Of a stretch of 64,000 nt of DNA, positions 10,741 through 22,700 are shown in pieces. Positions within the stretch are counted from its first letter, which is position 1. Each line of letters starts with the position of its first letter. A model generated the notes under the pieces. It was not told the origin of the DNA and ran no database searches. It was given only the letters and a program-made list of their open reading frames with translations. This DNA is from Agrostemma githago. Lineage: Eukaryota > Streptophyta > Magnoliopsida > Caryophyllales > Caryophyllaceae. The translations under genes were made by a program, and so were the position numbers. The stretch covers positions 61,941,701 through 62,005,700 of the forward strand of contig OY288247.1 in assembly GCA_958450325.1 (NCBI GenBank), given 5' to 3'.

Positions 10741-13700
10741 TCATTTTCTATGCCAAATAGTAGGAATTTTCGCTACTCTTTTGCTCACCCTATATTTTAT
10801 CTCCAATTTTATCTCCTTCATTAGAATTTGTGGTCTCTTTAAACTACCTTCCTTCCAACACCTGTTTCTTTCCATCCATAACCCATAAATGACAGCACAA
10901 ATAGCAGCCGCAGCAAATTGTTTCCTGCACCCAGATTTAATCTTCAACCGAGAGAAGTAAGCCATTAAATTCTGTGTTGGTAAGGCCATATCCAGCCATT
11001 CCTGCAACATTCGGTGCATCTGGCTAGAGTATGAACAAACCCAATAAAGATGCTCATGACATTCCTCCTGCAACCCACAAAGATAACATGTATTGTTATT
11101 GGTAATTCCAAACTTAACCAAACGATCCTGCGTAAGTAGTCTGCTTTGCACAAACAGCCACGCGATAAACCTGTGTTTAGGCATAGCCATTCGACACCAA
11201 ACAGTACTCCACCATCCTTTCTTCGAACCTACTCCCTGCAACCAGCTGTACCCACTATCAACATTGTACCCCAATTTATCTGCAACCCAGCCACCATTAT
11301 GATACCCCTTCCTCATTTCATTTTTAATACTACATATCTTCCTCCAAGCCCAACTTGAAGCTAAAGTAGGTTGATATGTAGTCCAATTATCTCCTTTTAA
11401 ATAAATAGCATTCACCCATTTAATCCACAAATGATCAGCTTTAGTATAAATCCACCAAACATATTTACCTATGAGTGCTTTATTCCATGCCTTTCCTGCT
11501 TTAATACCCAAACCACCTTCTTTAATTCCAGTACAACAGCTTTCCCAGTTAACAAGAGGATTTATATTCCCTCCTGCCACTCCCTTCCATAAATAATCCC
11601 GACATATACGCTCAATTCTCTTGATAACAGTGTTAGGGAGTAGAAAAACTCGCCACCGGTACTGATGAAGTTGGCTGAGTACCGCCTTTACCAATACAAG
11701 TCTCCCTGCATAGCTTAGATGCCGCACTCCCCAACCCTTTATTCTATTTGTGACCCTATCAATCAGTACCTGGCACTCATGAACCTGCAATCTCTTATAA
11801 GATATAGGGACTCCCAAATACTTGAACGGAAGTATCCCTCTCTGAAATCCACACGTCCGTAGGATACGATCCTCCTCTATACCTGTCCCATTCAGAAAAA
11901 TTTCAGACTTACTCTGATTGACCGTAAGCCCTGAACACCTAGCAAAGAAATCAAACGCTTTGGTTATGATCTTGACCGACTCCACATTACCATAGCTAAA
12001 GACCATTAAGTCATCAGCAAAACATAAATGAGTCAAGTTCACTCTCTTACACAGTGAATGATACTTAAAACCCCTCTTCATTACCATGACCTCCATTAAT
12101 CGGAGTATTCCATACATATCGTGAAAATCACCGGAGACATTGGATCTCCTTGTCCAATCCCTCTCTTACCCTTAAAAAACCCAAACATTGATCTATTCGA
12201 AGTGAGCGAAAAGGATGGAGTAGTGATACACTCCATAATCCAATCCACCATTTGCCTCGAGAAATTTAATGCCACAAGCATTTGATGAATAAATTGCCAT
12301 TCAATCGAGTCATAAGCTTTCTTCAAATCCACCTTCATGATGCATCTTGGTGTGCAACTCTTGCGGTTATACAGTCTCACAAGATCCTGACAAATTAAAA
12401 TATTATCGACAATATCCCGGCCTTGAATAAATGCACTTTGATTCGGACTCACGATCTTTGGTAATACTTCCATTAACCTCGCGCAAATCACCTTAGTAAT
12501 GCATTTGTAGATAACATTACAACAGGCAATTGGACGAAAATCAATAACACTTTCCGGTCTATCTTTCTTAGGGATCAAAGTTATTGTAGTAGCATTAAAC
12601 TGCTTCAACAACTTCCCAGTTGAAAAGAATTCCTGTACAACCTTTATAACTAATTTACCAGCCACCTCAAATCCATCCTTGAAAAATCCACTCGTAAAAC
12701 CATCAGGGCCCAGAGATTTATACTCCGGGATAGAGAACAAGACCTGTGTAATTTCATTATCAGTTACTTCACGACACAGCTCTTTTCCTTCATGCTCACT
12801 GACAATTTTTCCTCGTCGTACAACCTGAAGATTGATATTATTTACACTGCAGGCAGACTCCAATAACCTTTCATAATATCTCAAAAATACATCTTGGATA
12901 CTGGAATTATTGTTGCACTCTTTCCCTTGATCATCTTTGAGATAGAACACACGGTTCCTCTTTCGTCGAGCTTTGATTATGGAATGAAAATACCGAGTAT
13001 TATTATCCCCCTCTACAGTCCAACTAGCCTTAGCTCTCTGCGCAAGAAAACTAATCCTAGCTTCTTCCAATTCCCGATACTGTTTAGCAGCCAATTGTTC
13101 CATACCCCGAATGTTCAAATCATGTGGATTATTGTGCAAGTCCACCTGAATTCTCCTCAATGCCTCTTGAGCTAAATAAGCTGCAGCCTCAATATTAGAG
13201 TAGCCATTCCTATTAATCTCTTTCAATGGCCCTTTGACCAACTTCAATTTCTTAGCCAACTGAAATTGAATCGTTCCAGGCATCTCCAACTCCCAAACTT
13301 GCAGTACAGCAGGTTTAAACTGTATATCTCTACCCCACATATTATAATATTTGAAGCATCCTTTTCTCCTCTCATCTTGTTGCCACATATCAATGGTACA
13401 CGGACAATGATCAAACAACCCTTCCGGATGGAAATGAATCCTACAGTCAAGCATCTGCATTATCCAATCTTCATTTCCCGTAGCTCGGTCAATTCTACTA
13501 AACCTTCGATCACCCGGTTCGTGTTTGCTATTCCACGTGAAAAAAGCACCCGTAGCTGGCAGATCAGCTATCCCACATTCACTTATACATTTATGAAAAT
13601 CCACAATTTCCACCTCTGTCACCCTACTTCCAATCCTCTCCTCCCCACTAAGGACATTGTTAAAATCACCCACAAGTAACCAAGGCCCTTGTTCCACTTC

Positions 13701-14099
13701 ATGAAAATGTTTAATAGCTAACCAGAGCGGTCTTCTTTCATCTACCTTATTAAATCCATAAATAAAAATCATTCTCCAACTCCTACCATTCACTCTATAC
13801 GTAACTCTCGTATGAATAAATTGATCCCCCATACTTATCACCTTAACATCATATTGTCGATTCCACATAACCCATACTCTCCCTCCATCATGACAAGTAT
13901 TATTGGTAGGAATATTCCAATCCAACCCAATTCCATCAACAACTTTATAAAAATTTATCGCCCTTACTCTGGTCTCCATTATTCCTAACAGTCCTAAATT
14001 ATTCTTATGTAAAAACGTAGTAATCTCTTTTTGCTTATTTGGACTGTTTATTCCCCTCATATTCCAAAACCCTAGGTTAGCCATGGTCACTATCTCCAT
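10741..14099 (-). pseudogene. LINE ORF2: AP-like endonuclease, reverse transcriptase, zf-RVT
   Basis: The gene starts at 14099 and reads leftwards. The first frame (to 12096) has an exonuclease-endonuclease-phosphatase domain: NMRGINSPNKQ, IMETRV, LLVGDFNNVLS, and the terminal FDHCPCTI where SDH is usual. The RT core follows with TLIPKKDRPESVIDFRPIA, SAFIQGRDIVDNIL, MKVDLKKAYDSIEW and GIGQGDPMSPVIF. A frameshift in the 12096-12117 overlap moves reading to the second frame, which holds the catalytic FADD (FADDLMVFSYGN). This is followed by the thumb region and a zf-RVT domain (C-x2-C..H-x3-H: CYLCGLQEECHEHLYWVC). It nicks target DNA and primes reverse transcription in active elements. One frameshift is the only obvious lesion. 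Confidence 0.85.
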
Positions 14100-14108
14100 G
14101 ACCCCTTC

Positions 14109-15319
14109 CTAATGCACCATCAATGATTTTAGCAGATTCTGATCGAAGGGCCTCAAAACGATCTTTCCCCCCACAATATGGCCTCCTCTATCTTGTTGAG
14201 TAAACTTAGTTATGATTCGAACAGGTGTATGTGACAAAATACCTCCATGTGTGGGCATTGGTGTAGCTATATCCCCTTCACCCATTACATGCTCCATTCT
14301 CTCCCTCAGCTGCTCCATCTCCAGCTCCCTATCCTGCTGCTCCATTCTCCCCTTATCCTCGTTCAGAATCCCCTCAGAAGGACGAGCAACTGGCCTCCAG
14401 ACTTTCTTCTGTGCTGGTTGAACTGTTTTCTTTTTCCTGCACATTTGATCGTCACGACCTATTCCAGTACATATTCCACACCTTATTGGCTTCCATTCGT
14501 AATGAACAATATGACTGTGCATCACATCTAGTTCATCCTGAAAAGTAACCACATCAGGCAGCTTTGTATTGAATGACACTTCAACCATTACCCTTGCAAA
14601 GCCCACAAAGTTTTTAGTCTGAGTCGCTATATCAGTACGCAATGGCTTTCCAACTAGACTCGCAATTTTCATTAACGCTTTTCCCCAAAATTTAAGAGGA
14701 AGGTTATAAAACCTGATCATATCGGTACATCTTTAATATCCCCCTTCTCCAATCATTGAGTCGGCTGCCAATCCCTTATAATCAAAGGCTTGTTATCAAA
14801 GAACAATTGTCCAGCACGCAACACCTCTTGCTTTCCCTCCTCAGTCTTAAATCATACCAGACAAACACCATTAGGCTGAAATGAGATTTGTTCTACAACA
14901 TCACCTTTCCAGATTCTCTTTAGATACCCACTGAGAACATACCATGGTGCATTCACCCCCAGCACATAGCATATGATAGCATTCTGCCAATAATCCAGCT
15001 CTGACTTAACATCTTCGATTGTGAGAATCAGAGATGGACTATGCTTGGTCAAAACCTCCTGCCACTGCCCCATCTTCACCATTGTTCTCCAAAAATCCTG
15101 AATTTCAGTATCCAAATCTTCATCAACATCTTTAGACGTCATGGAATGACCGTCACTGTTATATCATGTATCATCGTTACTATACTGAATACTCTTTCTC
15201 TTCGAATTATTATGTGGCTTATTACTACTATTTTGTGTTTTTTTATTATAGAATGAATTATTATTTGCCTTAGAAGAATTACTATTAGATCTAGCAGATT
15301 TTCTCTTGTTCTTAGCCAT
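14109..15319 (-). pseudogene. LINE ORF1: DUF4283 / zinc-knuckle RNA-binding protein, disabled
   Basis: A start ATG lies at 15319-15317 with a Lys/Asn/Ser-rich N-terminus (MAKNKRKSARSNSNSS). The DUF4283 region spans about 15140-14600 (QISFQPNGVCLV, then FYNLPLKFWGKALMKIASLVGKP). A degenerate CCHC knuckle reads CGICTGIGRDDQMC, with Arg where His is expected. Stops occur near 15165, 14854 and 14760, plus a frameshift near 14720, so the protein is broken. It ends 10 bp before ORF2. ORF1 proteins coat LINE RNA. Confidence 0.75.
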
Positions 15320-15410
15320 TGCTGAAATCAAGGAATTTCTCTAGATCTTTCTCTCTCTAGCATTTTCTCTCTCTAAGTCTTATGGTTGCCTTTTTGGAGG
15401 TCATTGTTTC

Positions 15411-16205
15411 ATTTTGGTGGCTATCGACTATTTCCCCAAATGGGTCGAAGTCGAGTCGTACCGGATTTTGAATGCCAAGCATGTTGCCAAATTCATCCAA
15501 AACAATATCATATGCCGATACGGGATCCCGCATGAGTTCATCAGTGATCACGGGACTCATTTCGAAGCTGAAACTGCTACTTTGCTGGAAAAATATAAAA
15601 TTCAAAGGCATACTTCTTCGTCTTACCGTCCCCAAACAAATGGAGCGGTAGAGGCAGCCAATAAAATGATTGTCACCATACTTAAAAAGATGTCTGAGAA
15701 TTACCGGGATTGGCCCGACAAAATACCCTTTGCCCTATGGGGATACCGGACGTCAATTCGCACCGCGACCAGAGCAACCTCATATTATTTGAAATATGGA
15801 ATGGAAGCGGTCCAACTAGTCGAACTGGAAGTACCCATCCCTTAGGATCTTACTTGAGAGCCAAGTGCCTGAAGCAGATTGGGTCCAAGCCCGATACGAC
15901 TCACTAGTTCTTTTAGACGAACGACAGTCCCGGGCCCTTAACAATATCCAGATATATCAGAAAAGGATCCAACGGGCTTTCAACAAAAGAGTTAGGCCCA
16001 GAAATATCAAAGAAGGAGACTTAGTTCTGAAATCCGTCCAGGCCTTTCTACCAGTCGACCCAAGAGGAAAATTCAAACCCAATTGGGCTGGGCCATATTT
16101 AGTCAAGAAGGTCCTATCGGGAGGAGCGGTGATGCTGACAGACTTGGACGGGAATGAATTCGTCAACCCAACCAACTTGGACCAACTGAAGCGTTACTAC
16201 CCGTA
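15411..16205 (+). pseudogene. Tat-lineage integrase, core and C-terminal part
   Basis: It continues the gene interrupted at 10652. The catalytic core shows VAIDYFPKWVE (first Asp), ISDHGTHFEAE (second Asp) and TNGAVEAANKMIVTIL (Glu). A frameshift near 15838, best explained by one extra base, produces an early stop. Reading then continues in another frame from about 15842 (VPEADWVQARYDSL) to the GPYLVKKVLSGGAV block and DQLKRYYP. CACTA-3 begins right after it, so the true C-terminus is lost. Confidence 0.85.
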
Positions 16206-16455
16206 CACTACAAGAAATACTTTCCTTAGCTACCACCCACGCGTGACTGAAACTTCCAGTCGCTCATTTAGTGACTGAAAAGTGATCCGCGCGACCGATA
16301 TAAGTCGCTGGACGAAGCGACGAAATTTATAAAATTGACTCCCCTTAGTGACTGATTTCGGTCGCTAAAAAAAGGGCGCGCGACCGAAATCAGTTGCTAC
16401 GTAGCGACCGAATAAAAACGACGCGCGATCGATTTCGGTCGCTACGGTGTGTCGA
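16206..16455. repeat. CACTA-3 5' terminus and subterminal repeats
   Basis: The terminus CACTACAAGAA is followed by multiple direct and inverted copies of AGTCGCT, GTCGCTAC and AGCGACCGAAAT. The motif differs from that of CACTA-1/2, so this is a different family. Confidence 0.8.
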
Positions 16456-17069
16456 TTTTTTTAAATGCGCGAGCAGCCCCCTCCCCCTCTCACATTCACC
16501 ATTTCACTCTCTCTCTCTACAAACTCTCTCCCTTCTCGCTAATCCGTCTTCCTCCATTCATTCCTTCCTTCTTCATTCCTCCATTTTTTTAATTACGGTA
16601 TGTTTTTTATCTATACTTAATTTAAATTATTTGTTAATTTTTTTATTTATTGATATAAATAGATTAGTTATTGAGTTAGATGTTTTTATAGTGTAGTGTT
16701 GTTGTTAGTGTCAGAATATTTAGTGTAGTTAGAATGTTAATCGCCCAATAGGTTCCCCAATTTGAAATAGGTAGATTGTTAGTATAAAATTAGGGTTTTT
16801 GGTTAAGTAGTTGAATGAATTGGGTTGTTTTGATGTGTTAGGAAATTGGAAGTGAAATACAATTATGCCGATTTAGTGACGTAATTATGGACGAATTGGG
16901 TGGAAATAGTACTATGCATGTTTAGGTGAATTGAGAATTTTACAGAATATTTGACTAGTGTATATATATTAGTAAATTACTTTAGAGGAAATAATTTGTA
17001 TTATATATTTTGGGCAAATTATTTCAATATTATGATGTCAATTTCTAACTTTCTACTATGTCTGCAGAT
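16456..17069 (+). other. Leader and untranslated intron of CACTA-3
   Basis: A CT-rich block (16474-16590) resembles a transcribed leader. A likely donor (GGTATGTTTTT) is near 16598 and the acceptor is TCTGCAG just before the start codon at 17070. The CACTA-2 leader at 63040-63875 has the same layout. Confidence 0.5.
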
Positions 17070-17500
17070 ATGACGTTGGGCAGCAGACTTAGGTATGGTA
17101 GTTGGAGCAGTAGCAGGGGCCGACAGCAGCAGGAGGATCAGGAGGAGACCCGACTGGAGGACCAAAACGAGGTCCAACATGATGATAATGAGGAGGTGAA
17201 CAACGAGCAACCACAACAGGATGAAGGGCTTCGATACACAGACGACGGGCGCATATTAATTGACCCCGAGTCCACATGGTGAGACATTGATGAACGCAGT
17301 TCATGTGCATATTTATTCTCGCTTTATCCTCCGTTTTTATCGATTTCACATGCCTTAAGAATACTTTAGTAGCCTTTTATCCATAGTTTGTTATGCCGGG
17401 TATATGGTTTATGTTTTGACAGGAAACATAGCAAAAAATGAAGTTAAGAGCTACAAATGAAGAAAACAAGAAGAAAAGGGCATAAAGGCGGACAACGAAT

Positions 17501-17660
17501 GCCGAACCGGTCGGTATGATGCCGAACCGGTCGGTTTGATAGCGTACCGAGCGGTTTAATTTCGAACCGTTCGGTTTGATTTCGAACCGGTCGGTATGAT
17601 GCCGAACCGGTCGGTTTGATTTTGTACCGCTCGGTTTGTTTGTGAACCGAGCGGTTCGCG
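17501..17660. repeat. U3 dyad array: eight 20-bp units with core ACCG-NN-CGGT
   Basis: Eight head-to-tail units of exactly 20 bp have cores starting at 17506, 17526, 17546, 17566, 17586, 17606, 17626 and 17646. The arms ACCG and CGGT are reverse complements, constant in all eight units. The 2-bp spacer (GT, AG, TT, CT) and the 10-bp linkers vary. The array ends 115 bp before the TATA box. Confidence 0.9.
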
Positions 17661-17774
17661 ATGCGTTAGAGGATCTTTCCTAATTTCCGAAGAATTTTTA
17701 TTTCATCCTAATTAGAATCCTACGGGATTATTTTAGACTATATTCTATTTCCTAATTAAATTGGTTGTAATAAG

Positions 17775-17782
17775 TATAAATA
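17775..17782 (+). promoter_or_regulatory. TATA box of the Athila-1 5' LTR
   Basis: TATAAATA in an otherwise AT-moderate context, downstream of the dyad array and about 820 bp before the LTR end. It is the probable RNA polymerase II promoter. The copy in the 3' LTR is at 28510-28517. Confidence 0.7.
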
Positions 17783-18606
17783 CCCGTTTAAGGGCTAGGT
17801 TTAAAACAACTTTGATTCATTCAAAAACTCTAGTTTTAGTTTTATTATTAGCATCGGAATTCTGCAAGCTTGTAGCGGTACTTTTTAGCTTTTTATTATT
17901 ACTCAATCTTTCAGTTCTTCATAATCGGTATTTTTTTTTCCTCTTCTCTTATTTACATATTATTCTCAATTATGCTCAATTACTTTGTCGTTTTATCCAT
18001 TACCATGAGTAGCTAATTTATTCTTCTAGGGTTGAAGGGGATCTATGTTATTTAAATTGGGGATGTTAGTTTAATTACTTATTTGATTGATCATTCATAT
18101 GTTATTGCCTTACTACTTGTCTTGTATCGTTGTTTGATTAGTTTGAGACGTTGAACTAGTTGAATGTTTAGGAACCCGAATCTAAGATCGAAAGCCTGGT
18201 GAGGGTAGACTTACAAGTAAGTGGGTAGGATAATCTGGTAAGTTGCGAGAGCCCGTCAGAATCTATCCTAAGGTTGACATAAGATCCGGAAGGCCGTGTC
18301 TTTGCCCTAAATAACTTTGATTGATTGATTGAATAATTGATTAACTTTACCCAATTTAATTGCATAGTGAACCGTAAGACCCTAGATCTCTTTTAATATT
18401 GTTAGAACCCTTTATTGACATTACTGCAATTGTTTAGAAAACAAATTCAACCAAATCGGAATTTAAATAGTTTAGAATCAATTATAGATAATTTGCAATA
18501 TTCATCCATCTCTCTGTGGTTCGACCCTTACTTGCTGCTAGCTATTTGTTAGTTGTTAGTTAGGTTTATTTTGATTAAGGTGATACGACTTTAGCCTTAT
18601 CAATTT

Positions 18607-18624
18607 TGGCGCCGTTGCCGGGGA
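18607..18624 (+). other. Primer-binding site (tRNA-Asp) of Athila-1
   Basis: TGGCGCCGTTGCCGGGGA is an 18-base perfect complement to the 3' end of plant tRNA-Asp(GTC), 4 bp after the 5' LTR. This primer is characteristic of Athila elements. Confidence 0.9.
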
Positions 18625-18742
18625 GACGGTTTTGTTTTATTGCTTTTTATTTGTTTTAGATTCTAGATTATTTTTCTTCGTCTCAGGGAATTCGCAAATT
18701 CCTTGAGACGGTTTCTCACTTCTTTATTGTAGTTTCTTGCTT

Positions 18743-19717
18743 ATGCCCAGGTGCTCCCGTTCAGAATTATATCCGTTTGATCCTGAACCAGAGAAGACCC
18801 TTCGTAAGCGACGAAATTTCTTTAAGGAAATCGCGGAAACCACAGATCTTTCAGTTTTGGAAGATCTACACCAGGAGTTTATCGCGGAATATCAGTCCTT
18901 TGAAGAGGACACTCCCGCTCCCGATCCCTCTTCACCTCTCCTTCTACTACCACCCCCGCTAGTCAAGATGCCTAAACTTGCTAGCCACTCCGAACCGGAA
19001 CAGACTGCTCTTCCTAAGTTGGTCAAGCGTCCAACTGCCACCAATGGCGTCTTTGAGATCCGCCCCGTGTTCATTACCTTGGTCGAGAAGAACCAATTTG
19101 GAGGCGATGCTAAGGAAGATCCCGCTAAACATATGAGAATTTTTACTGACTATTGCTCCACTATTCCCCTTCCTGCAGGAGTTACTCAGGAGCAAGTCAT
19201 GGAGATGCTTTTCATGTTTTCTCTACGTGATGCAGCCAGAGAATGGATCACCGATCTCGACAAGGTCTCAGCTGGAATCAACGATTGGAATTCTCTTGCA
19301 TTGGCCTTCTACAAACATTATTATCCTCCTCAGAAGACAAATATGCTACGAAGTCAGATCACTAATTTTCGTCAAACACCTCATGAGAATATTCATGAGG
19401 CATGGGAGAGATTCAAGAAACTAGTCAAAGAATGCCCTCATCATGGATTCGAAGAATGGTTCCTTTGCAATCAGTTCTATAACGGTCTATACGACGATTG
19501 TCGTAATACTCTTGATTCAGCCTGCAACGGGAGGTTCCAGTCTAATGTTGATGATGATAAGGCGTGGCAGACTATTGAGGATATGGCGTCTCACCATGCA
19601 CGATGGGGTAATCCACGCGGTAATACCCGAGGTAATGGTAACGATTCTGACTCTGCAATCGCTAATCAATTAGCTGTTTTGACTAAGCGGTTTGATTCCT
19701 ATGAAGCATCTAACTGA
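18743..19717 (+). CDS. gag: Athila-1 gag, N-terminal capsid part, ended by an in-frame TGA
   Basis: It starts at ATG 18743 (MPRCSRSELYPFDPEPEKTL). The capsid/retrotransposon-gag domain follows with FMFSLRDAAREWITDLDKVS, the KHYYPPQKTN block and AWERFKKLVKECPHHGFEEW. The TGA at 19715-19717 separates it from the zinc knuckle, and the next codons continue in the same frame to the end of pol. The related minus-strand gag (43902-45450) reads through this position, so the TGA looks like a mutation, possibly CGA to TGA, rather than a normal gag end. Readthrough cannot be excluded. Gag forms the particle that packages element RNA. Confidence 0.85.
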   Translation: MPRCSRSELYPFDPEPEKTLRKRRNFFKEIAETTDLSVLEDLHQEFIAEYQSFEEDTPAPDPSSPLLLLPPPLVKMPKLASHSEPEQTALPKLVKRPTATNGVFEIRPVFITLVEKNQFGGDAKEDPAKHMRIFTDYCSTIPLPAGVTQEQVMEMLFMFSLRDAAREWITDLDKVSAGINDWNSLALAFYKHYYPPQKTNMLRSQITNFRQTPHENIHEAWERFKKLVKECPHHGFEEWFLCNQFYNGLYDDCRNTLDSACNGRFQSNVDDDKAWQTIEDMASHHARWGNPRGNTRGNGNDSDSAIANQLAVLTKRFDSYEASN

Positions 19718-22700
19718 GATAAAGGAATGCATCGAGTACATGCTATGACCCAGGAAATAGTTTGTGATGATTGTGGAGTGTCAGGACATCATGCTCATGA
19801 ATGCATGGGAACACAAGAACAAGTTAATGCTTATCAATCATTTCAACGGAATCAAAACTTGCCTTATATGAATCAACCTGGCTATAACCGTGCTCTATTA
19901 TCTTATGCAAGTCAGAATGTGTTGAATCCTACAACACCTCCACCTCGCAATCCACCATATGTGCCTCCTCACGGTCGAATGCAAGAAAATCAATCAAATC
20001 CGAGACCTCAAGGACAGAACATAATTCAGAATAATCAACAGCAGTTTCCACCACTTCCTCCATTTGAGGCTCATGCTCACCAACACTCCGTTGAAATAGT
20101 GGAACTGAGAAACATGATGATGAATATGATGACTCAATTTCAGACAAGTCATAAGATGCTCGAGAAACAAGTTACTCAGTTAGCTAATTCTCAAGCTGCA
20201 CGTCAGCCAGGAACCTTGCCGCCTCAGGGAAATCCTCCTCAAGGTAATCAACCACATGGGAATGAACATATCAACGCTATTACTTTAAGGAGTGGAACAG
20301 TTTACGATGGTCCAAAGATGCCGGAACCAGAAGACAAGGTTGTAAAGGAAACAAGAGATGAAGTTGAAAAGGAAGCAGGGGACGAAGATCATACCGGTCG
20401 GGACAAAAACGAACCGACCGGTACAGAAACAAACCGATCGGTTCAAGATCATACCGAGCGGGACAAAAACGAACCGACCGGTTCGAAATCAAACCGATCG
20501 GTTCGTCCATCGGAGCTGACGTCTTCTACTCCAGCCCAGCACGTGAAGCTCCCATTCCCAGGTCGTCAACGCAATAGCAAGATCGATGGCCAATTTAGTA
20601 AGTTTATGGACGTTGTGAAGAATCTCCAGGTAACCGTTCCATTTACTGAACTAATTACCCAAGTACCTGCATATGCTAAATTTATGAAAGACATACTTAC
20701 TAGGAAACGTTCCTTTAATGAGGTTGAGACGATAGCTTTCACGGGGGAGTGCAGTGCACTCCTTCAAAATAAATCACCTCCGAAACTTAAGGATCCTGGT
20801 AGTTTCTCTATCCCATGCACTATAGGTACCCATATTGTCGATAATGCACTATGTGATCTTGGGGCTAGTGTTAGTGTCATGCCCTATTCCATCTGTGAGA
20901 AGCTAGACATGGGGGGATTGAAGTGTACCAGTATTACACTGCAAATGGCTGATCGATCGGTCCGGAGACCTTTAGGTGTCTTAGAAGACGTTCCAGTCAA
21001 GGTAGGGAAATTCTTTTTTCCTATCGACTTTGTTGTCTTAGATATCGCCGAGGATACACACATCCCCATTATTCTAGGTCGTCCATTCCTCCACACTGCG
21101 GGCGCAATTATTGATGTCAAAAACGGTAGTTTGACACTTGAGGTCGGGGAAGATAAAGTCACATTTAACCTAAATAAAACTTTAAAAGCCCCTATAACTG
21201 ATGAGTCATGCTATTGTCTAGACACCTTTGATTCAGTCGATGACATTATTGAGTCCACTTTACTCGGATCCTTGACAAAGGATCCCTTGGAGTTACTAAT
21301 GTGTGAATCGAGTTATACAGGTGATGAAGGAATTTGGAAAGCTGAGGTAGACGAGATAGAGGCACTTCTATATGCAGGAGATCTGAAGGAAGCTGAGATG
21401 GCCGAGACCGTCAACTCTGATTTGCCTTATTCTTGTTCGGTCGAGGTACAAAAACCTGAACTTAAACCGTTACCCACGAATCTCAGGTATGCTTTTCTCG
21501 ATGAGGGTGAGCTAAACCCGGTTATAGTAAGTAATTCTTTAACTGAATCTCAGTTAACTGATTTATTAACTGTATTGAGAAAACATAAGAAGGCACTAGG
21601 GTATAGTTTAAGTGACTTAAATGGTATTTCTCCCGACTTTTGCATGCATCGCATTCATCTTGAAGACGGTCATAGACCGTCTATCCAGGGTCAGCGTCGA
21701 CTGAACCCGAATATGCAGGAAGTTGTTAAAACTGAAGTTATGAAACTCCTAGATGCCGGTATTATATATGCTATATCTGATTCTAAATGGGTCAGTCCGG
21801 TTCAGGTGGTGCCTAAGAAAGGAGGCACCACGGTAATAAAAAACGATAGGAATGAACTAATTCCTACTCGAATTGTTACAGGATGGCGCATGTGCATTGA
21901 TTATAGGAAATTGAATGTCGCCACTAAGAAAGACCATTACCCACTTCCATTCATTGATCAAGTGTTAGAAAGATTAGCTCGTCATAAGTATTTCTGTTAT
22001 CTAGATGGTTACTCCGGTTTTTTCCAAATCCCCATTCACCCCGAGGACCAAGAAAAGACCACCTTTACTTGTCCTTATGGTACCTTCGCTTATCGTAGGA
22101 TGCCTTTTGGATTATGTAACGCCCCAGCCACCTTTCAGAGATGCATGATTAGTATCTTTTCTAATTACATTGAATCAATTATGGAAGTATTTATGGACGA
22201 TTTCAGTGTGTATGGTTCTGACTTTGACTCTTGTTTGCTGAATCTGTCTAAAGTTTTAGGTTGCTGTGAGGAAGTTGACTTGGTACTTAATTGGGAAAAA
22301 TGTCACTTTATGGTCAACGAGGGAGTGGTGCTTGGTCACTTAATTTCTGATAAAGGCATTCAAGTAGACCGGGCTAAAATTCAAGTGATAGAGCAATTGC
22401 CTCCTCCTACTAATGTTAAGGGGGTTAGGAGTTTCCTTGGTCATGCAGGGTTTTATCGCCGCTTTATCAAGGACTTCTCAAAAATTGCTAAACCACTTAC
22501 CCAACTCCTTCTTAAAGATGCTCCTTTTTGCTTTACTGATGCTTGTCGTGAATCTTTTGACAGGATTAAGGAGGCATTAATCTCAGCACCCATTATTCGA
22601 TCGCCAAATTGGAATCTACCTTTCGAGATTATGTGTGATGCAAGCGACTATGCCGTAGGAGCAGTTTTGGGTCAGAGAAAAGATAAAGTTTTACATGCTA

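Larger units (their letters stand above)
10653..15395 (-). mobile_element. L1-type LINE retrotransposon, near full length, disabled
   Basis: The minus-strand element has ORF1 (DUF4283 type with a zinc knuckle) and ORF2 (endonuclease-RT-zf-RVT). A 12-base T run at 10653-10664 on the plus strand is the 3' poly(A) tail. Near-identical 15-bp direct repeats flank it (10638-10652 and 15396-15410, one mismatch). Undoing the insertion rejoins the integrase reading frame of the Tat element. The roughly 4.7-kb length suggests little or no 5' truncation. Confidence 0.92.
4240..16205 (+). mobile_element. Tat-lineage Ty3/gypsy retrotransposon, decayed and interrupted
   Basis: The order is gag, protease, RT, RNase H, a second archaeal-type RNase H, then integrase, which is the Tat/Ogre/Retand arrangement. 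The 5' end is cut by CACTA-1, the 3' end by CACTA-3 (at 16206), and the integrase is split by a LINE (10653-15395). No LTR, PBS or PPT could be identified with confidence. Several nonsense codons and frameshifts make it non-functional. It is the oldest layer in the left third of the window. Confidence 0.85.
17288..18602 (+). repeat. Athila-1 5' LTR
   Basis: 1,315 bp, beginning TGATGAACGC and ending CCTTATCA. U3 holds the 20-bp dyad array (17501-17660) and a TATAAATA box at 17775. The 3' end carries the short segment TCTGTGGTTCGACCCTTACT seen in related Athila LTRs. Confidence 0.95.

Noticed and set aside
17501..17660. CRISPR-like array
   Set aside because: Units are 20 bp with no unique spacers of constant length, the repeat is a short dyad, the host is a plant, and the array lies in an LTR U3.
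19715..19717. Programmed stop-codon readthrough between gag and pol
   Set aside because: The stop lies before the gag zinc knuckle, not at the gag/pol boundary, and the related gag reads through this place; mutation is simpler, though not proven.
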